Below, one piece after another: positions 37,500 to 46,123 of a stretch of 64,000 nt of DNA. Position numbers and translations under genes: made by a program. A model generated the notes under the pieces. It did not search any database and had not been told where the DNA came from. It saw only the letters and a program-made list of their open reading frames with translations. Origin of the DNA: JASHPR01 sp963729365. GTDB lineage: Bacteria; Actinomycetota; Actinomycetes; Streptosporangiales; Streptosporangiaceae. How positions within the stretch are numbered: the stretch's first letter is position 1; every line of letters starts with the position of its first letter. The stretch spans positions 67,888 through 131,887 of the forward strand of contig CAVSNQ010000012.1 in assembly GCA_963729365.1 (NCBI GenBank). The letters run 5' to 3'.

Positions 37500-37523
37500 A
37501 ACCAAGCAAGCGCATGCTTGGTT
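37500..37523. promoter_or_regulatory. Perfect palindrome, TetR-type operator candidate
   Basis: AACCAAGCA (37500-37508) and TGCTTGGTT (37515-37523) are perfect inverted repeats with a six-base spacer, 66 bases before the flavoprotein start. Its size and shape fit a TetR-family operator. Confidence 0.5.
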
Positions 37524-37588
37524 GCCGCCCTCCGCTGATGATCGGATCGCGGGCGCCCGCCAGTGCCCGGTGCAGGTGAGGAGAGCCG

Positions 37589-38951
37589 ATGTCATCTCGC
37601 CAGAGTCAGAACTTAGGGCTTCCGGGTAAGCGCGGTGTCGGCCGGCCGTCACGGCGCGCGTTCCTGGCCGGGGCGGCTGCGGCCGGCGCGCTGGCGTGGA
37701 CACCGGTGTTCCGCGTCAGCCCGGCGAGCGCGCAGGCGACCAGCACGCCGCCGCCCGGCTTTCCCTCGTCGATCCCCATCTACCAGCAGGCCTACCAGAA
37801 CTGGTCCGGCGCCATCGTGATCGAGGACGTGTGGACCTGCGCTCCGGCTTCGGCCAGTGCGGTGGTCACGCTGGCCAACTGGGCGTACGCGAACGGGTAC
37901 CGGCTGCGCGCCAAGGGCATGGGCCACAACTGGTCGCCGATCCTGCTGCCCGCGGGCAACAGCGGGGCCGGTTATGTCTTGCTGGACACGACCCGGGACC
38001 TAACCGGGGTGTCCATTGCGGCCGGGCCGCCCGCCACGGTCACCGCGCAGGCCGGTGTCACGATGAACACGCTGACCACCGCGCTCGCCGCGGCGGGCTA
38101 CGGCTTCTGCGCCATGCCGGCGCCCGGTGACATCACCCTGGGCGGCCTGCTGGCGATCAATGCCCACGGCAGCGCGATCCCGGGCACCAGGGAGACGCCG
38201 CTAGCCGGGCAGACCTACGGCTCACTGTCCAACCTGATCGTGTCGCTGACCGCCGTGGTGTGGAGTTCTGCGCAGGGCGGGTACGTGCTGCGGACGTTTC
38301 AGCGCTCCGATCCGGATATCCGGGCGTTCCTCGTCCACCTCGGCCGCGCGTTCGTCACCGAGGTCACCCTGCAGATCTCGGCGAACCAGACGATCCAGTG
38401 CCAGAGCTGGGTTGACGTGTCCGCCGCGGACCTGTTCGCCCCGCCGGCCACGGCCGGGTCCAACTCGCTGGCCAGCTACGTGGACGGCGCCGGGCGGATC
38501 GAGGCCATCTGGTTCCCGTTCACCGACACACCCTGGCTGAAGGTCTGGACGCTCGCGCCGAGCCAGCCGCTGTTGTCCGTCAAGGTCGGGGGCCCGTACA
38601 ACTACTCGTTCACGAACAGCGTCACGTCGGCGGAGAACACGTTCTTCGACGATGTGGCCACCGGGGACGTGTCCGGCACCCCCGCCTACGAGGACGTCGC
38701 GATCGGGCTGGTGGACACCGGCCTGGTGTTCACCGGGACCTGGGACATCTGGGGCCAGTCGCAGAACGTGCTGCTCTACGTGGAACCGAGCACGGTGGAC
38801 CAACGCCGCGATCCTCGGCAGCACGATCCCGGCCGCCGTCAACGCCGGCCAGGCCAGCGATGACGGCTGGGCTACCGCGGTATCGATCCTGACGTCCTAC
38901 GACCCGAACTCTGTGTTCAGCAACCCGTTTCTGGACACCCTGTTCGGCTGA
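37589..38951 (+). CDS. Tat-exported cholesterol-oxidase-like flavoprotein, internally disrupted
   Basis: The N-terminus has a Tat signal (SRRAFLAGAAAAGALAW ending ASA). A VAO-type FAD-binding domain follows: YRLRAKGMGHNWSP, then DITLGGLLAINAHGSAIPG and QTYGSLSNLIVSLTAVVW, matching class II (covalent FAD) cholesterol-oxidase relatives, with FTGTWDIWGQSQNVLLYVEP in the substrate domain. After that the frame breaks near 38800 and the rest appears in another frame as AAILGSTIPAAVNAG and YDPNSVFSNPFLDTLFG, the expected C-terminal end. From memory of the family, well over 100 residues normally lie between those two parts, so this looks like an internal deletion with frameshift rather than a single-base error. 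Enzyme activity is therefore doubtful. The KstR-like box upstream fits a sterol link. Confidence 0.72.
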
Positions 38952-38954
38952 CCT

Positions 38955-39367
38955 TCGGCGGTCACTTCGGCAGGAGACGGGGCATTTCGAGGGCGCGGCG
39001 GGCCCGCGGCGGATCGGCTGCAGCCTGCCATCGGGGGCCGGGAGTGGCTGGCCCTATCGCCCTCTGACCAGGGAGGAGTAGGGTGTCGATGTTGCTCTGG
39101 ACCCCGGTGGCAGGCACATCCGCGCGTGAGGCGGCGGTGCACCCGGGTCCGGAGTTTTTTCGTGCCAGGATGACGGGTCCACGCGGCCGCAGGGTGCGCG
39201 AAGTAGCCGGCAATTACCAATTCATCGCCAGGTATGTGGAGGGGCCGTGATCTGTTCTCGGCAAGCCCGCCGGCCTGGCCACAGCCTGTTATCCGCCATA
39301 TCGCGCTTGAGCAAGTTTGCCGTTGGGCCCGGACCCCCGCCTGGCTGCTGGATCAGGAGAGAAGGCC
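38955..39367. other. Intergenic region before the STAS gene
   Basis: About 410 bases between the flavoprotein and the STAS gene. The only coding candidate is the small frame at 39083-39250. The rest shows no recognisable signal. Confidence 0.4.
39083..39250 (+). CDS. Possible 55-residue protein
   Basis: An open frame below the usual length cut-off begins at GTG 39083 (or ATG 39089), directly after an excellent GGAGGAG site at 39072-39078. It encodes SMLLWTPVAGTSAREAAVHP, then RRVREVAGNYQFIARYVEGP and a stop. No family is recognised. Support is only the ribosome site and the uninterrupted frame. Confidence 0.3.
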   Translation: MSMLLWTPVAGTSAREAAVHPGPEFFRARMTGPRGRRVREVAGNYQFIARYVEGP

Positions 39368-39844
39368 ATGTTCAACGTGGAACTGAGCGTCGGCGACTTC
39401 GGCGGTCACGCCGTTGTCGCCTTGAACGGCGAGCTGGACCTGGACGGCGTGCCGGCCGTCGCATCCCATCTGATCGCGGTCGTGGCGGCGTGCGGGCCGT
39501 CGGTCATCGTCGACCTGGCGGGCCTGGAGTTCATCGACTGCTGCGGTCTGGGAGTGCTGGTGCGCGTGCTGAAGTGGACCCGGGCCAGCGGGGGTGACTT
39601 GCTCCTGGCCGCCCCGCCGCCGCATGTCCGCCGGCTCCTGAGACTCACCGGCCTGGCCGGCGTTTTCTCGGTGTATCCCACCGTGGAACAAGCCGCGTGC
39701 GGCGCGAAGCTGGCCAGGCGGGTGCTGGCTGCGGTGCCGTGGCGGCCCATGCCCTCGCGGCGGCCCGTTCCGGCGACCGCCAGTAGCTGGTACGCGGCCC
39801 GCGCGCCGGGTCACGCTGCCGTCGGCCTGCATGGGCTTAACTGA
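39368..39844 (+). CDS. STAS-domain anti-sigma-factor antagonist-like protein
   Basis: 158 residues; GGAGAGAAGG precedes ATG 39368. The STAS fold is clear: VVALNGELDLDGVPAVASHL, IVDLAGLEFIDCCGLGVLVR and LLLAAPPPHVRRLLRLTGL. In SpoIIAA-type antagonists the loop reads DSSG and the second Ser is phosphorylated by the anti-sigma kinase. Here the loop is Asp57-Cys58-Cys59-Gly60, so the phosphorylatable Ser is replaced by Cys59. It may be locked in the active form or regulated through thiols. It is followed by two GAF/ANTAR genes, forming a stress-signalling group. The C-terminal tail beyond residue 115 is unrelated and basic. Confidence 0.87.
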   Translation: MFNVELSVGDFGGHAVVALNGELDLDGVPAVASHLIAVVAACGPSVIVDLAGLEFIDCCGLGVLVRVLKWTRASGGDLLLAAPPPHVRRLLRLTGLAGVFSVYPTVEQAACGAKLARRVLAAVPWRPMPSRRPVPATASSWYAARAPGHAAVGLHGLN

Positions 39845-39981
39845 AAGCAGCTGCCGCACGGCTAACAGGTATCGCCCGCGCAGGACACGGTGGCACGTCC
39901 GGCGTAGTGTTATGACGAGAACTGGCGAATTAGCCGCTGGGTCGAGTCCCCGCCTTGCTGCTCAAGCAGGAAGGCGCTCCC

Positions 39982-40038
39982 ATGGTCAGTGTGGATCTGA
40001 GTACCCGCCGCTCCGCTGGCCGCGCGGATGGCCGGTAG
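39982..40038 (+). CDS. Possible 18-residue leader frame overlapping the ANTAR gene
   Basis: ATG 39982 follows a strong AGGAAGG site and opens MVSVDLSTRRSAGRADGR, then stops at 40036-40038, inside the ATG-started GAF/ANTAR gene (40028). Either it is a coupled leader peptide, or the real N-terminus of the next protein cut off by a frameshift. Confidence 0.35.
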   Translation: MVSVDLSTRRSAGRADGR

Positions 40039-40783
40039 TCGGCGAGCCAGGGTGTGGGGCCTGGTCGCCGCGCAGGCCGCCAGCCGCGGCGGGCCAGTGG
40101 AGGCCGCGGATGCGTGCGCGGCGGCGGTGGCCGCGGTCGGCGTCACCGGCGCGTGGCTGAGCGCGGCCAGCGCCGGGGACGCGGGTCATCTGATGCGGGT
40201 GACTGATGGGGTCAGCGAGCGCCTGGCCGAGCTCGAGCTGACCTTGGGGGAAGGGCCGTCGCTGGATGCGGCTGCCTCGGGCGGCCCCGTGCTGGCCTCG
40301 GATCTGGGCGCAAGGGACGCCGTCGGCCGCTGGCCGGTGTTCGCTCCGGCTGCCTGCCAGGCCGGGGCAGCGGCGATCTTCGTGTTCCCGCTGCAGATCG
40401 GGGCGATCCAGGCCGGGGTGCTGGGCTTGTACCGGGTGCGGCCCGGCTCGCTGAGCGCTTTCGGGCTGGGTGACGCGCTGATCTTCGCTGACACCGCGAC
40501 CTTGCTGTTGCTTGACTCGCAGGGCCGGGCCGCGGCCAGCCCAGGGGCCGGGACCGGCGCCGGCGGCCAGCCCGTCGGCCTGGCCCTGCACCGGGCCGAG
40601 ATCGACCAGGCGACCGGGATGCTCACCGAGCAGCTCGGGGTCGGCATCGCCGACGCGTTCGTGCGGTTGCGCGCCTATGCTTACGTTAATGATGTGCGGC
40701 TGACCGATGTCGCCCGCGACATCGTGGCCCGCCGCCTGCGGCTGCGTCGTGACCCCGGGCCGCTTCCGGACGGTGAGGCGTGA
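40028..40783 (+). CDS. GAF and ANTAR domain regulator
   Basis: 251 residues. Residues 20-165 form a GAF-like sensor (ARVWGLVAAQAASRGG, then LELTLGEGPSLDAAASGGPV, RWPVFAPAACQAG, FVFPLQIGAIQAGVLGLYR). Residues 185-240 form an ANTAR domain (IDQATGMLTEQLGVGIADAF, VRLRAYAYVNDVRLTDVARD), which binds paired-hairpin RNA and relieves transcription termination. The ATG at 40028 is the first in frame, but a better ribosome site lies before the overlapping 18-residue frame at 39982, so the start or the frame is uncertain. It is the first of a tandem pair of similar genes after STAS. Confidence 0.83.
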   Translation: MAGSRRARVWGLVAAQAASRGGPVEAADACAAAVAAVGVTGAWLSAASAGDAGHLMRVTDGVSERLAELELTLGEGPSLDAAASGGPVLASDLGARDAVGRWPVFAPAACQAGAAAIFVFPLQIGAIQAGVLGLYRVRPGSLSAFGLGDALIFADTATLLLLDSQGRAAASPGAGTGAGGQPVGLALHRAEIDQATGMLTEQLGVGIADAFVRLRAYAYVNDVRLTDVARDIVARRLRLRRDPGPLPDGEA

Positions 40784-40870
40784 AACATTCCCCGGTCGTC
40801 GACGCGCACACTGCCTTGCCCGGGTCCCTGCGACGGATCTTGCTGCATCTGCTGAGAGGGGTGAGCGGAG

Positions 40871-41607
40871 ATGGACGGACAACTGCTGTCGGATACGTTC
40901 GTTGAGCTGACCGACACCATGGTCGCTGACTTCGACGTGATCGACTTCCTGCATGTGCTGACCGACCGCAGCGTGCAGCTGCTGGATGTCTCCGCGGCCG
41001 GGCTGCTGCTGGCCGATCCGCGCGGTGAGCTGCGGGTGGTGGCCGCCTCCAGCGAAGCGGCCCGGCTGCTGGAGCTGTTCCAGCTGCAAAGCGACCAGGG
41101 TCCGTGCCTGGACTGCTTCCGGGCCGGCCCGTCACCGCCGGGGACCTGGCCGCCGAGGCGGCGCGCTGGCCGCGGTTCGCGCCCGCGGCCCGCCAGGCCG
41201 GGTTCGCCGCCGTGCAGGCCCTGCCGATGCGGCTGCGCGACCAGGTCATCGGCGCGCTGAACCTCTTCCGGGCTGGTCCGGGGGCGTTCGATCCGGCGGA
41301 CATCCGCGTCGGCCAGGCACTGGCCGATGTGGCCACGATCAGCCTGCTGCACGAGCGCAGCATGCGCCACAGCGACACCCTGAATGAGCAGCTGCAGACC
41401 GCGCTGAACAGCCGGGTCGTCATCGAGCAGGCTAAGGGCAAGCTCGCCGAGCGGCTCGGCCTGGACATGAGCCAGGCCTTCAGCCTGCTGCGGGACCATG
41501 CCCGGGCCCGCAACCTGCGCCTGTCCGACCTGGCCCAGGCGTTCGTCGAGGGGTCAGAGCCACTCACCAGCCCGACCGCGAGCGCGCGGCCCAGGACCCC
41601 CGCCTAG
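40871..41607 (+). CDS. Second GAF/ANTAR regulator, one frameshift
   Basis: The first part, from ATG 40871, reads MDGQLLSDTFVELTDTMVAD, then FLHVLTDRSVQLLDVSAAG and SDQGPCLDCFRAG. The second part, in another frame from about 41127, continues PVTAGDLAAEAARWPRFAP, then LRDQVIGALNLFRAG and the ANTAR domain VIEQAKGKLAERLGLDMSQA ending near PRTPA. The span is one base short of a multiple of three, so a single base is probably missing around GGGCCGGCCC (41122-41131). With that corrected this is a full GAF/ANTAR protein very similar in plan to its upstream neighbour. It likely acts on RNA hairpins in antitermination. Confidence 0.82.
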
Positions 41608-41664
41608 CGTGCCTTAGACGCCGGCCGGGGCTTTCGGGACCCTGGGCCGCCTACGGTGGTGGTC

Positions 41665-42282
41665 ATGCCGGGGGTGCCGTGGTGGGGTGTGGTCTCGTCG
41701 GCCGCCGCCCCGGTGCTGCTGGCCGGCGGGTGGACAGTTGCCGCCGCGCTGCAGCCGCGGCCCTTCGACGCGGTGGCCGACACCATCAGTTCCCTGGCCG
41801 CGGCAGGCGCTGCTGACCGGTGGGTGATGACGCTCGTGCTGCTGGCGGTGGGGGTCTGCGATGTGCTGACCGGGCTGGCGCTGTGTCCGGCGGCCAGGCC
41901 CGGGCGGCTCATCCTGGTCGCCGGCGGTGTTGCGGGCCTTCTGGTCGCGGCGAACCCCGAGCCTGCCCGGGGCGGCTCGCTGTCGCATGGGCTCTGGGCG
42001 GCATGCGGCTTCATAGCCTTGACGGTATGGCCGGTCGCCAGCCGGAGGCGGGGGCCCCGGGTGCCGTACGGCCTGCGGCCTGCCGTCACGGCCGCTGCCT
42101 CCGGAGCGCTGCTCGGCCTGCTCATATGGTTCGGCGCGGAGCTGATCACGCGAGGGGGGCAGATCGGCCTGGCTGAGCGGGTCCTGACCGAGGCGCAGGC
42201 CGTATGGCCACTAGCAGTGGTCCTGACCTGTCGGCGCCCGCTCTGGGCCCGCCCGCCGCCCGCGGCCACTGCTCCATCCTGA
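41665..42282 (+). CDS. DUF998 membrane protein
   Basis: 205 residues with six predicted membrane helices (VVSSAAAPVLLAGGWTVAAA, WVMTLVLLAVGVCDVLTGLA, LILVAGGVAGLLVAA and onward). The opening pattern, PFDAVADTISSLAA between helices one and two, is characteristic of DUF998. The function of the family is unknown. ATG 41665 is used; GTG 41656 is also possible. It shares the strand with the desaturase downstream but is separated from it by 165 bases. Confidence 0.78.
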   Translation: MPGVPWWGVVSSAAAPVLLAGGWTVAAALQPRPFDAVADTISSLAAAGAADRWVMTLVLLAVGVCDVLTGLALCPAARPGRLILVAGGVAGLLVAANPEPARGGSLSHGLWAACGFIALTVWPVASRRRGPRVPYGLRPAVTAAASGALLGLLIWFGAELITRGGQIGLAERVLTEAQAVWPLAVVLTCRRPLWARPPPAATAPS

Positions 42283-42447
42283 AAGGCCTCGTCGTAGCCG
42301 GACTGCTCCCGAAACAGCGGAGAGTATGCTTTAGCTCGAGCGCTTGCTCAGGCAGCCTGAACGAGTTCCCGATCAGGTCTAGACCACACGCCGGTCTCGA
42401 GATCCGCCTTGCTGCAGTTCTTTCTCCCACGAGGCGGAGTGATCATC

Positions 42448-43493
42448 GTGGACGCGAGTGTAGCGACGGCGCACTATGACGGCATTGGCGCCTTCCCGGA
42501 TGTCGGCGCTCCGGTCCAGACCCCGGCGCAGCGGACTGTGCAGCTGACCGTGACCGGCCTGATCGTGGCCGGCCCGTTTGCCGGGCTGGCGGCTGCGGTG
42601 TGGTTGTTGTGGGGCCACGGCGTCGGTTTCGCCGACGTCGGGCTGGGAGTCTTCTTCTACCTGGTGACCGGATTCGGGGTGACTGTCGGTTTCCACCGCT
42701 GCCTGACTCACCGGAGCTTCACCGCGCGGCCCGCGCTGCGGATTGCCCTGGCGATGGCAGGCTCGATGGCGTTCGAGGGCGATGTGATCGGCTGGGTGGC
42801 CACGCACCGGCGCCATCACGCGTTCACCGACCGCCCGGGCGACCCGCATTCGCCCTACCGGTATGGCACCGGGCCGGCCAGTTGCGGGGCGTGCTGCACT
42901 CCCACGTCGGCTGGCTGTTCGGCAACGATCCGACGCCGCAGCAGCGGTACGCGCCAGACATGCTGGCCGACCCGGCTATGCGGTGGATCTCGCGCGCCTT
43001 TCCCGTGCTGTGCGTCATCTCGCTGGCCCTTCCGTGCGCCGCCGGGTGGGTGATCGGCGGCACCTGGCAGGCTGCCTTGGCCGCAGGGCTGTGGGCCGGG
43101 CTGGTCCGCGTGTTGCTGCTGCAGCACGTCACCTGGAGCGTCAACTCCCTCTGCCATCTGCTCGGCAACCGGCCATTTGCGACCCGCCGCCACGACCGGG
43201 CCACCAACCTGTGGCCGCTGGCGGTGCTGTCTTTGGGTGAGAGCTGGCATAACATGCACCACTCCGATCCGGCCTGCGCCCGGCACGGGGTGGATCGCGG
43301 CCAGGTCGACCTGTCAGCCGAGCTGATCCGCGGGTTCGAGCGCTTCGGGTGGATCAGCGGTGTGCGCTGGCCGAGCCCGGCCCGGCTCGAGCAGAACAGG
43401 CGCCGGGCCTGCAATGCCACCACGCAGGCCGTGGATCGAGGTCACGTCCGCCCGCCGGGGCGGGAACAGGCCTGGAGCCTCCCGGCCCGATGA
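42448..43493 (+). CDS. Fatty-acid (acyl-CoA) desaturase, one frameshift
   Basis: A membrane di-iron desaturase with three histidine boxes: HRCLTH in VGFHRCLTHRSF, HRRHH in VATHRRHHAFTD, and HNMHH in GESWHNMHHSDPAC. The first two are in the initial frame and the third, with HSHVGWLFG and TWSVNSLCHLLG, in the second. The frame shift falls around 42868-42885 and the span is one base short, so one base is probably missing there. Restored, it would be a delta-9-type desaturase that inserts a double bond into membrane acyl chains. GTG 42448 is preferred (GGAG eight bases upstream). The product would need four membrane helices, which are present. Confidence 0.83.
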
Positions 43494-43559
43494 CCGGCCG
43501 GTTAGCAGGCGCCGGGAACACCCGCCGGCACGTGACCGGCCTGGCTGCGGGCGGCGACG

Positions 43560-44176
43560 CTAATGCGCGGGGTGCTCGAGCGCGGCCAGGAGGGGTTCGA
43601 CGGTGGTGACGGCCTGATCGACCAGGGTCTTGAGCGGGACGGCTCCCCGGTCGGCTGCCCAGCGCCGGGACGCGGTGTGCAGGACGGCGATGAACGCGGC
43701 CGCGGTGAGCTGGACCTGATAATCGCCGGCGGTTCGCCCGGTGCGATCGGCCAGCAGGCGGGCGATCAGGCCGGTGCTTCTGCGTTGCTCGCCGGCATAG
43801 CGGGCGTCAAGGGCCGGGGACTGTCCGATGAGGCTCAGCCGGGCCAGGTTGTTATCCTGGTCGGTCTCGCTGGCCGCGGCGACCGCGGCGGCGGCGGCAC
43901 GGAAGGTGCCGGTCAGTGCCTCGCCGGTGGCTGGCTGGCGATGGTGGCCTCGACGATGGGGTCGTAGTCGTCGTCGAGGACGACGTCTTCCTTGGTGGGG
44001 AAGTACCGGTAGAACGTGGTCGTGGAGGTCTCGGCCGCGTCGGCGATCTGCTCGACGGTGGTCTGCTCGTAGCCCTGGGCCTGGAACAGGCGCAGCGCCT
44101 CGGCCTGAATGGCCCGGCGCAGCTTGATCTTCTTGCGTTCTCGCAGTCCCGCTGGCGGGTCAGCTGGCGCGCTCAT
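43560..44176 (-). CDS. TetR-family regulator, one frameshift
   Basis: Residues 10-65 form a TetR helix-turn-helix: RKKIKLRRAIQAEALRLFQA, then YEQTTVEQIADAAETSTTTF and YRYFPTKEDVVL. The ligand domain continues in another frame after about base 43920: TGEALTGTFRAAAAAVAAAS, then DNNLARLSLIGQSPALDARY and LAALEHPAH with a stop at 43560-43562. The span lacks one base for continuity. The ATG at 44176 overlaps the end of the LLM oxidoreductase gene by 17 bases, so the two are co-transcribed and translationally coupled, and the repressor probably controls that oxidoreductase. Confidence 0.8.
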
Positions 44177-45080
44177 TGGCGATTGCTTCGCGGACGGCGG
44201 GCACGACTTCGTGTGCCCACAGGTTCAGTATCGTGTCGCTGATGCTGTCGCCAGGGCGGACCAAGTAGATGAATGCGGCGGCGCCGTGTTCCAGTACGGC
44301 GAAAGTCAGTTCCTCTACCCACTGCGTCACCCCGCCCCCGATCCAGCGGCCCTCGTCGTCGCGGGTCTGTGGCAGCGGATCCCGGGTAAGGCGCCCCGAC
44401 ACGTTGTAGATGGTGTCGACATCAGCAGGGTTTCTCCCTGCCGAAGCAGCTGCTTCGTCGACGACGGGCCGTGACTCGGCAACCCGCGTGCTGCGCCAGT
44501 CGGCCAGGTGTCCTGGTACCCATCCGTCCGCGTGCCGGCCGGTTACTCCCAGCGTCTTCGGGCCGAGGGCTCCGACCCAGATGGGTGGCGTTGGCGCCGC
44601 CGCGGGCGCCAGCCCGGTGACGTGGTAGAACTCGCCGTCGAACGTGACCGGATCGCCGCCGCCGGAGAGCGCTCTCACGACCAAGATCGCCTCTTCCAGC
44701 GCTCGTACCCGGGCTGCGGGCGACAGGCGGGGGGCACCGAGGGCGGCGATTTCCTCCTCCATGCCGCCGGCACCCATTCCGAGAACGACACGACCGCGAG
44801 AGATGGTAGACAGTCCCGTGACGGTCCGGGCAAGAATGGGAGCGGGACGGTTCAGCAGGCTTGTCATGATCACCGCTCCGGTGATGCTGCTGGTTGCGCC
44901 CAGAACGAACCCCAGCGCGGCGTAGGCGTCGAGGCGCTCGGCGAAGTAGGGATGGTCGGAGAGGCTGACGACGTCGAGACCCGCGCCGTCGGCCAGTCGG
45001 GCGTGCGCGAGCATCTCGCTCACCTGGTGGACGCCGTTCTCCAGCCCGAGGCCGAAGAGGACTTTGCGGTTGGGGGTCAT
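44160..45080 (-). CDS. LLM-class flavin-dependent oxidoreductase
   Basis: 306 residues of the luciferase-like TIM-barrel family: VSEMLAHARLADGAGLDVVS, SLSDHPYFAERLDAYAAL, then STISRGRVVLGMGAGGMEEE and PPIWVGALGPKTLGVTGRHA with DGWVPGH. These fit the F420- or FMN-dependent LLM group (actinomycete members often use F420). ATG 45080 is the start; the longer frame to 45548 is antisense or unrelated. The downstream TetR gene overlaps it. The substrate is unknown. About 160 bases upstream the sequence TATACT is a -10-like element on this strand. Confidence 0.85.
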   Translation of the reverse strand: MTPNRKVLFGLGLENGVHQVSEMLAHARLADGAGLDVVSLSDHPYFAERLDAYAALGFVLGATSSITGAVIMTSLLNRPAPILARTVTGLSTISRGRVVLGMGAGGMEEEIAALGAPRLSPAARVRALEEAILVVRALSGGGDPVTFDGEFYHVTGLAPAAAPTPPIWVGALGPKTLGVTGRHADGWVPGHLADWRSTRVAESRPVVDEAAASAGRNPADVDTIYNVSGRLTRDPLPQTRDDEGRWIGGGVTQWVEELTFAVLEHGAAAFIYLVRPGDSISDTILNLWAHEVVPAVREAIANERAS

Positions 45081-45532
45081 GATGGCGTCGCCCCGAGCAA
45101 GGCCACATTGAGCACGGTCGAGTCGAGGCCGCCGATCACCGGCCCTGACAGTGCCAGCGCAGCCAGCGCCCGCCGGTGGCCGGCGCGGCCAGTGCCTGCC
45201 ACAGGTCCGGGGCTTTGTACTTTTTGGGTCACAGTCATACATGGGAGTATAACCCAGATTCCCTGGCAGGTATCCGCCAGGAGGCGTCAAGGTCAGGGCT
45301 GACTCGTGGGTGGGCGAAGGCTGACCGACGTCCCGGTGGGCGGTGTCAGGCCGCCTGCGCCCCGCCGGTGGCCGGCGGGTTGCGGTTCGCGTTTTACGGC
45401 CGGGTGTCAACCGAGGACTGGCAGGATCCCCACGCGGACGCGGAAGGAGATCGAACGCTTCACTCGTAGTAACGTCGGCTGCGGGCCCCGTCGCAAAGCG
45501 GGGTGTGAGACCTAGCCAGCGGAGGTGCCCGG
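45081..45532. other. Leader of LLM gene plus recombinase scrap
   Basis: About 450 bases. 45081-45250 is presumed leader and promoter of the LLM gene. 45371-45432 is the serine recombinase N-terminal fragment described separately. GGAGGTG at 45520-45526 is the ribosome site of the VOC gene. No complete gene is seen. Confidence 0.45.
45371..45432 (+). pseudogene. Serine recombinase N-terminal fragment, copy 1
   Basis: The frame reads RFAFYGRVSTEDWQDP, the start of an actinomycete large serine recombinase where the Ser of GRVST is the nucleophile. Homology stops at once (HADAEGDRTLHS and a stop). It is a near copy of the same segment in the longer remnant at 46912-46969, so this stretch was probably duplicated or is left from a second element. 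Confidence 0.7.
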
Positions 45533-45997
45533 ATGGCCGAGCTCCCATCGCCCCCAGAGGGAATTGTGCTGACCCACTTCATCGTCTCGGACGATGTCGA
45601 GCGCTCTCGGCGCTTCTACACCGAAGTACTCGGCGGCCGGGTGGCCTTTCCCGGAGATCCAGTCAATGTTGCGCTAGCCAACAGCTGGATCGTCATCAAT
45701 GGCGGCGGAGGACCGACCGACGACAAGCCTACGGTCATCCTGGAGACGCCGCGTGATCCCGACCGGGTCAGCAGCTTCCTTAATATCCGGGTTAAAGACA
45801 TCGATGCCGTGTACGCCGAATGGAGCGCCCGGGGTGCTGAATTCCTGACGCCGCCGAAACAGCATCAGTTCGAGAAGCGCTGCTACATCCGCGATCCCGA
45901 CGGTCATCTGATCGAAGTGGGGCAAACCACGGACCCAGAGGGTGACTGGTCGCCCGCTCACTGGCCGTCGAGTACGCCCGCCGAGGAGTCCGGGTGA
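45533..45997 (+). CDS. VOC (glyoxalase/bleomycin-resistance fold) protein
   Basis: 154 residues; GGAGGTG precedes ATG 45533. The VOC fold is seen as LTHFIVSDDVERSRRFYTEV and LGGRVAF in the first half, and SSFLNIRVKDIDAVYAEWSA, FLTPPKQH, then CYIRDPDGHLIEVGQTT in the second. The metal ligands His (LTHF) and Glu (HLIEVG) are in place. Such proteins bind or modify small molecules. The last 25 residues (DPEGDWSPAHWPSSTPAEES) lie outside the fold and are produced by reading through a short-chain dehydrogenase remnant in a different frame, so the original C-terminus may have been replaced. Confidence 0.87.
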   Translation: MAELPSPPEGIVLTHFIVSDDVERSRRFYTEVLGGRVAFPGDPVNVALANSWIVINGGGGPTDDKPTVILETPRDPDRVSSFLNIRVKDIDAVYAEWSARGAEFLTPPKQHQFEKRCYIRDPDGHLIEVGQTTDPEGDWSPAHWPSSTPAEESG

Positions 45998-46053
45998 ATG
46001 CCGAGATCACCGGCGAAATCGCTCACATCGACGGCGGCCAGTCCCCCGGACAC
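45946..46053 (+). pseudogene. Short-chain dehydrogenase remnant with its middle deleted
   Basis: In the frame opening at 45946, LVARSLAVEYARRGVRVNA is joined directly to EITGEIAHIDGGQSPGH. The first is the late SDR helix-strand that precedes the PG motif, the second the SDR C-terminal block. The 40 to 50 residues that should lie between are gone, with the junction at about 46001. It overlaps the 3' end of the VOC gene. Confidence 0.7.
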
Positions 46054-46123
46054 GAGCCTCGATCCACCGCGTCACGCTCGGACGACCTCATCCCCCCGAC
46101 CGGAGCCGTCAGGGCACACCTTC

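Noticed and set aside
43563..43967. Plus-strand 134-residue frame
   Set aside because: It is the shadow of the frameshifted TetR ligand domain, whose minus-strand reading gives a sensible helical sequence and stop.
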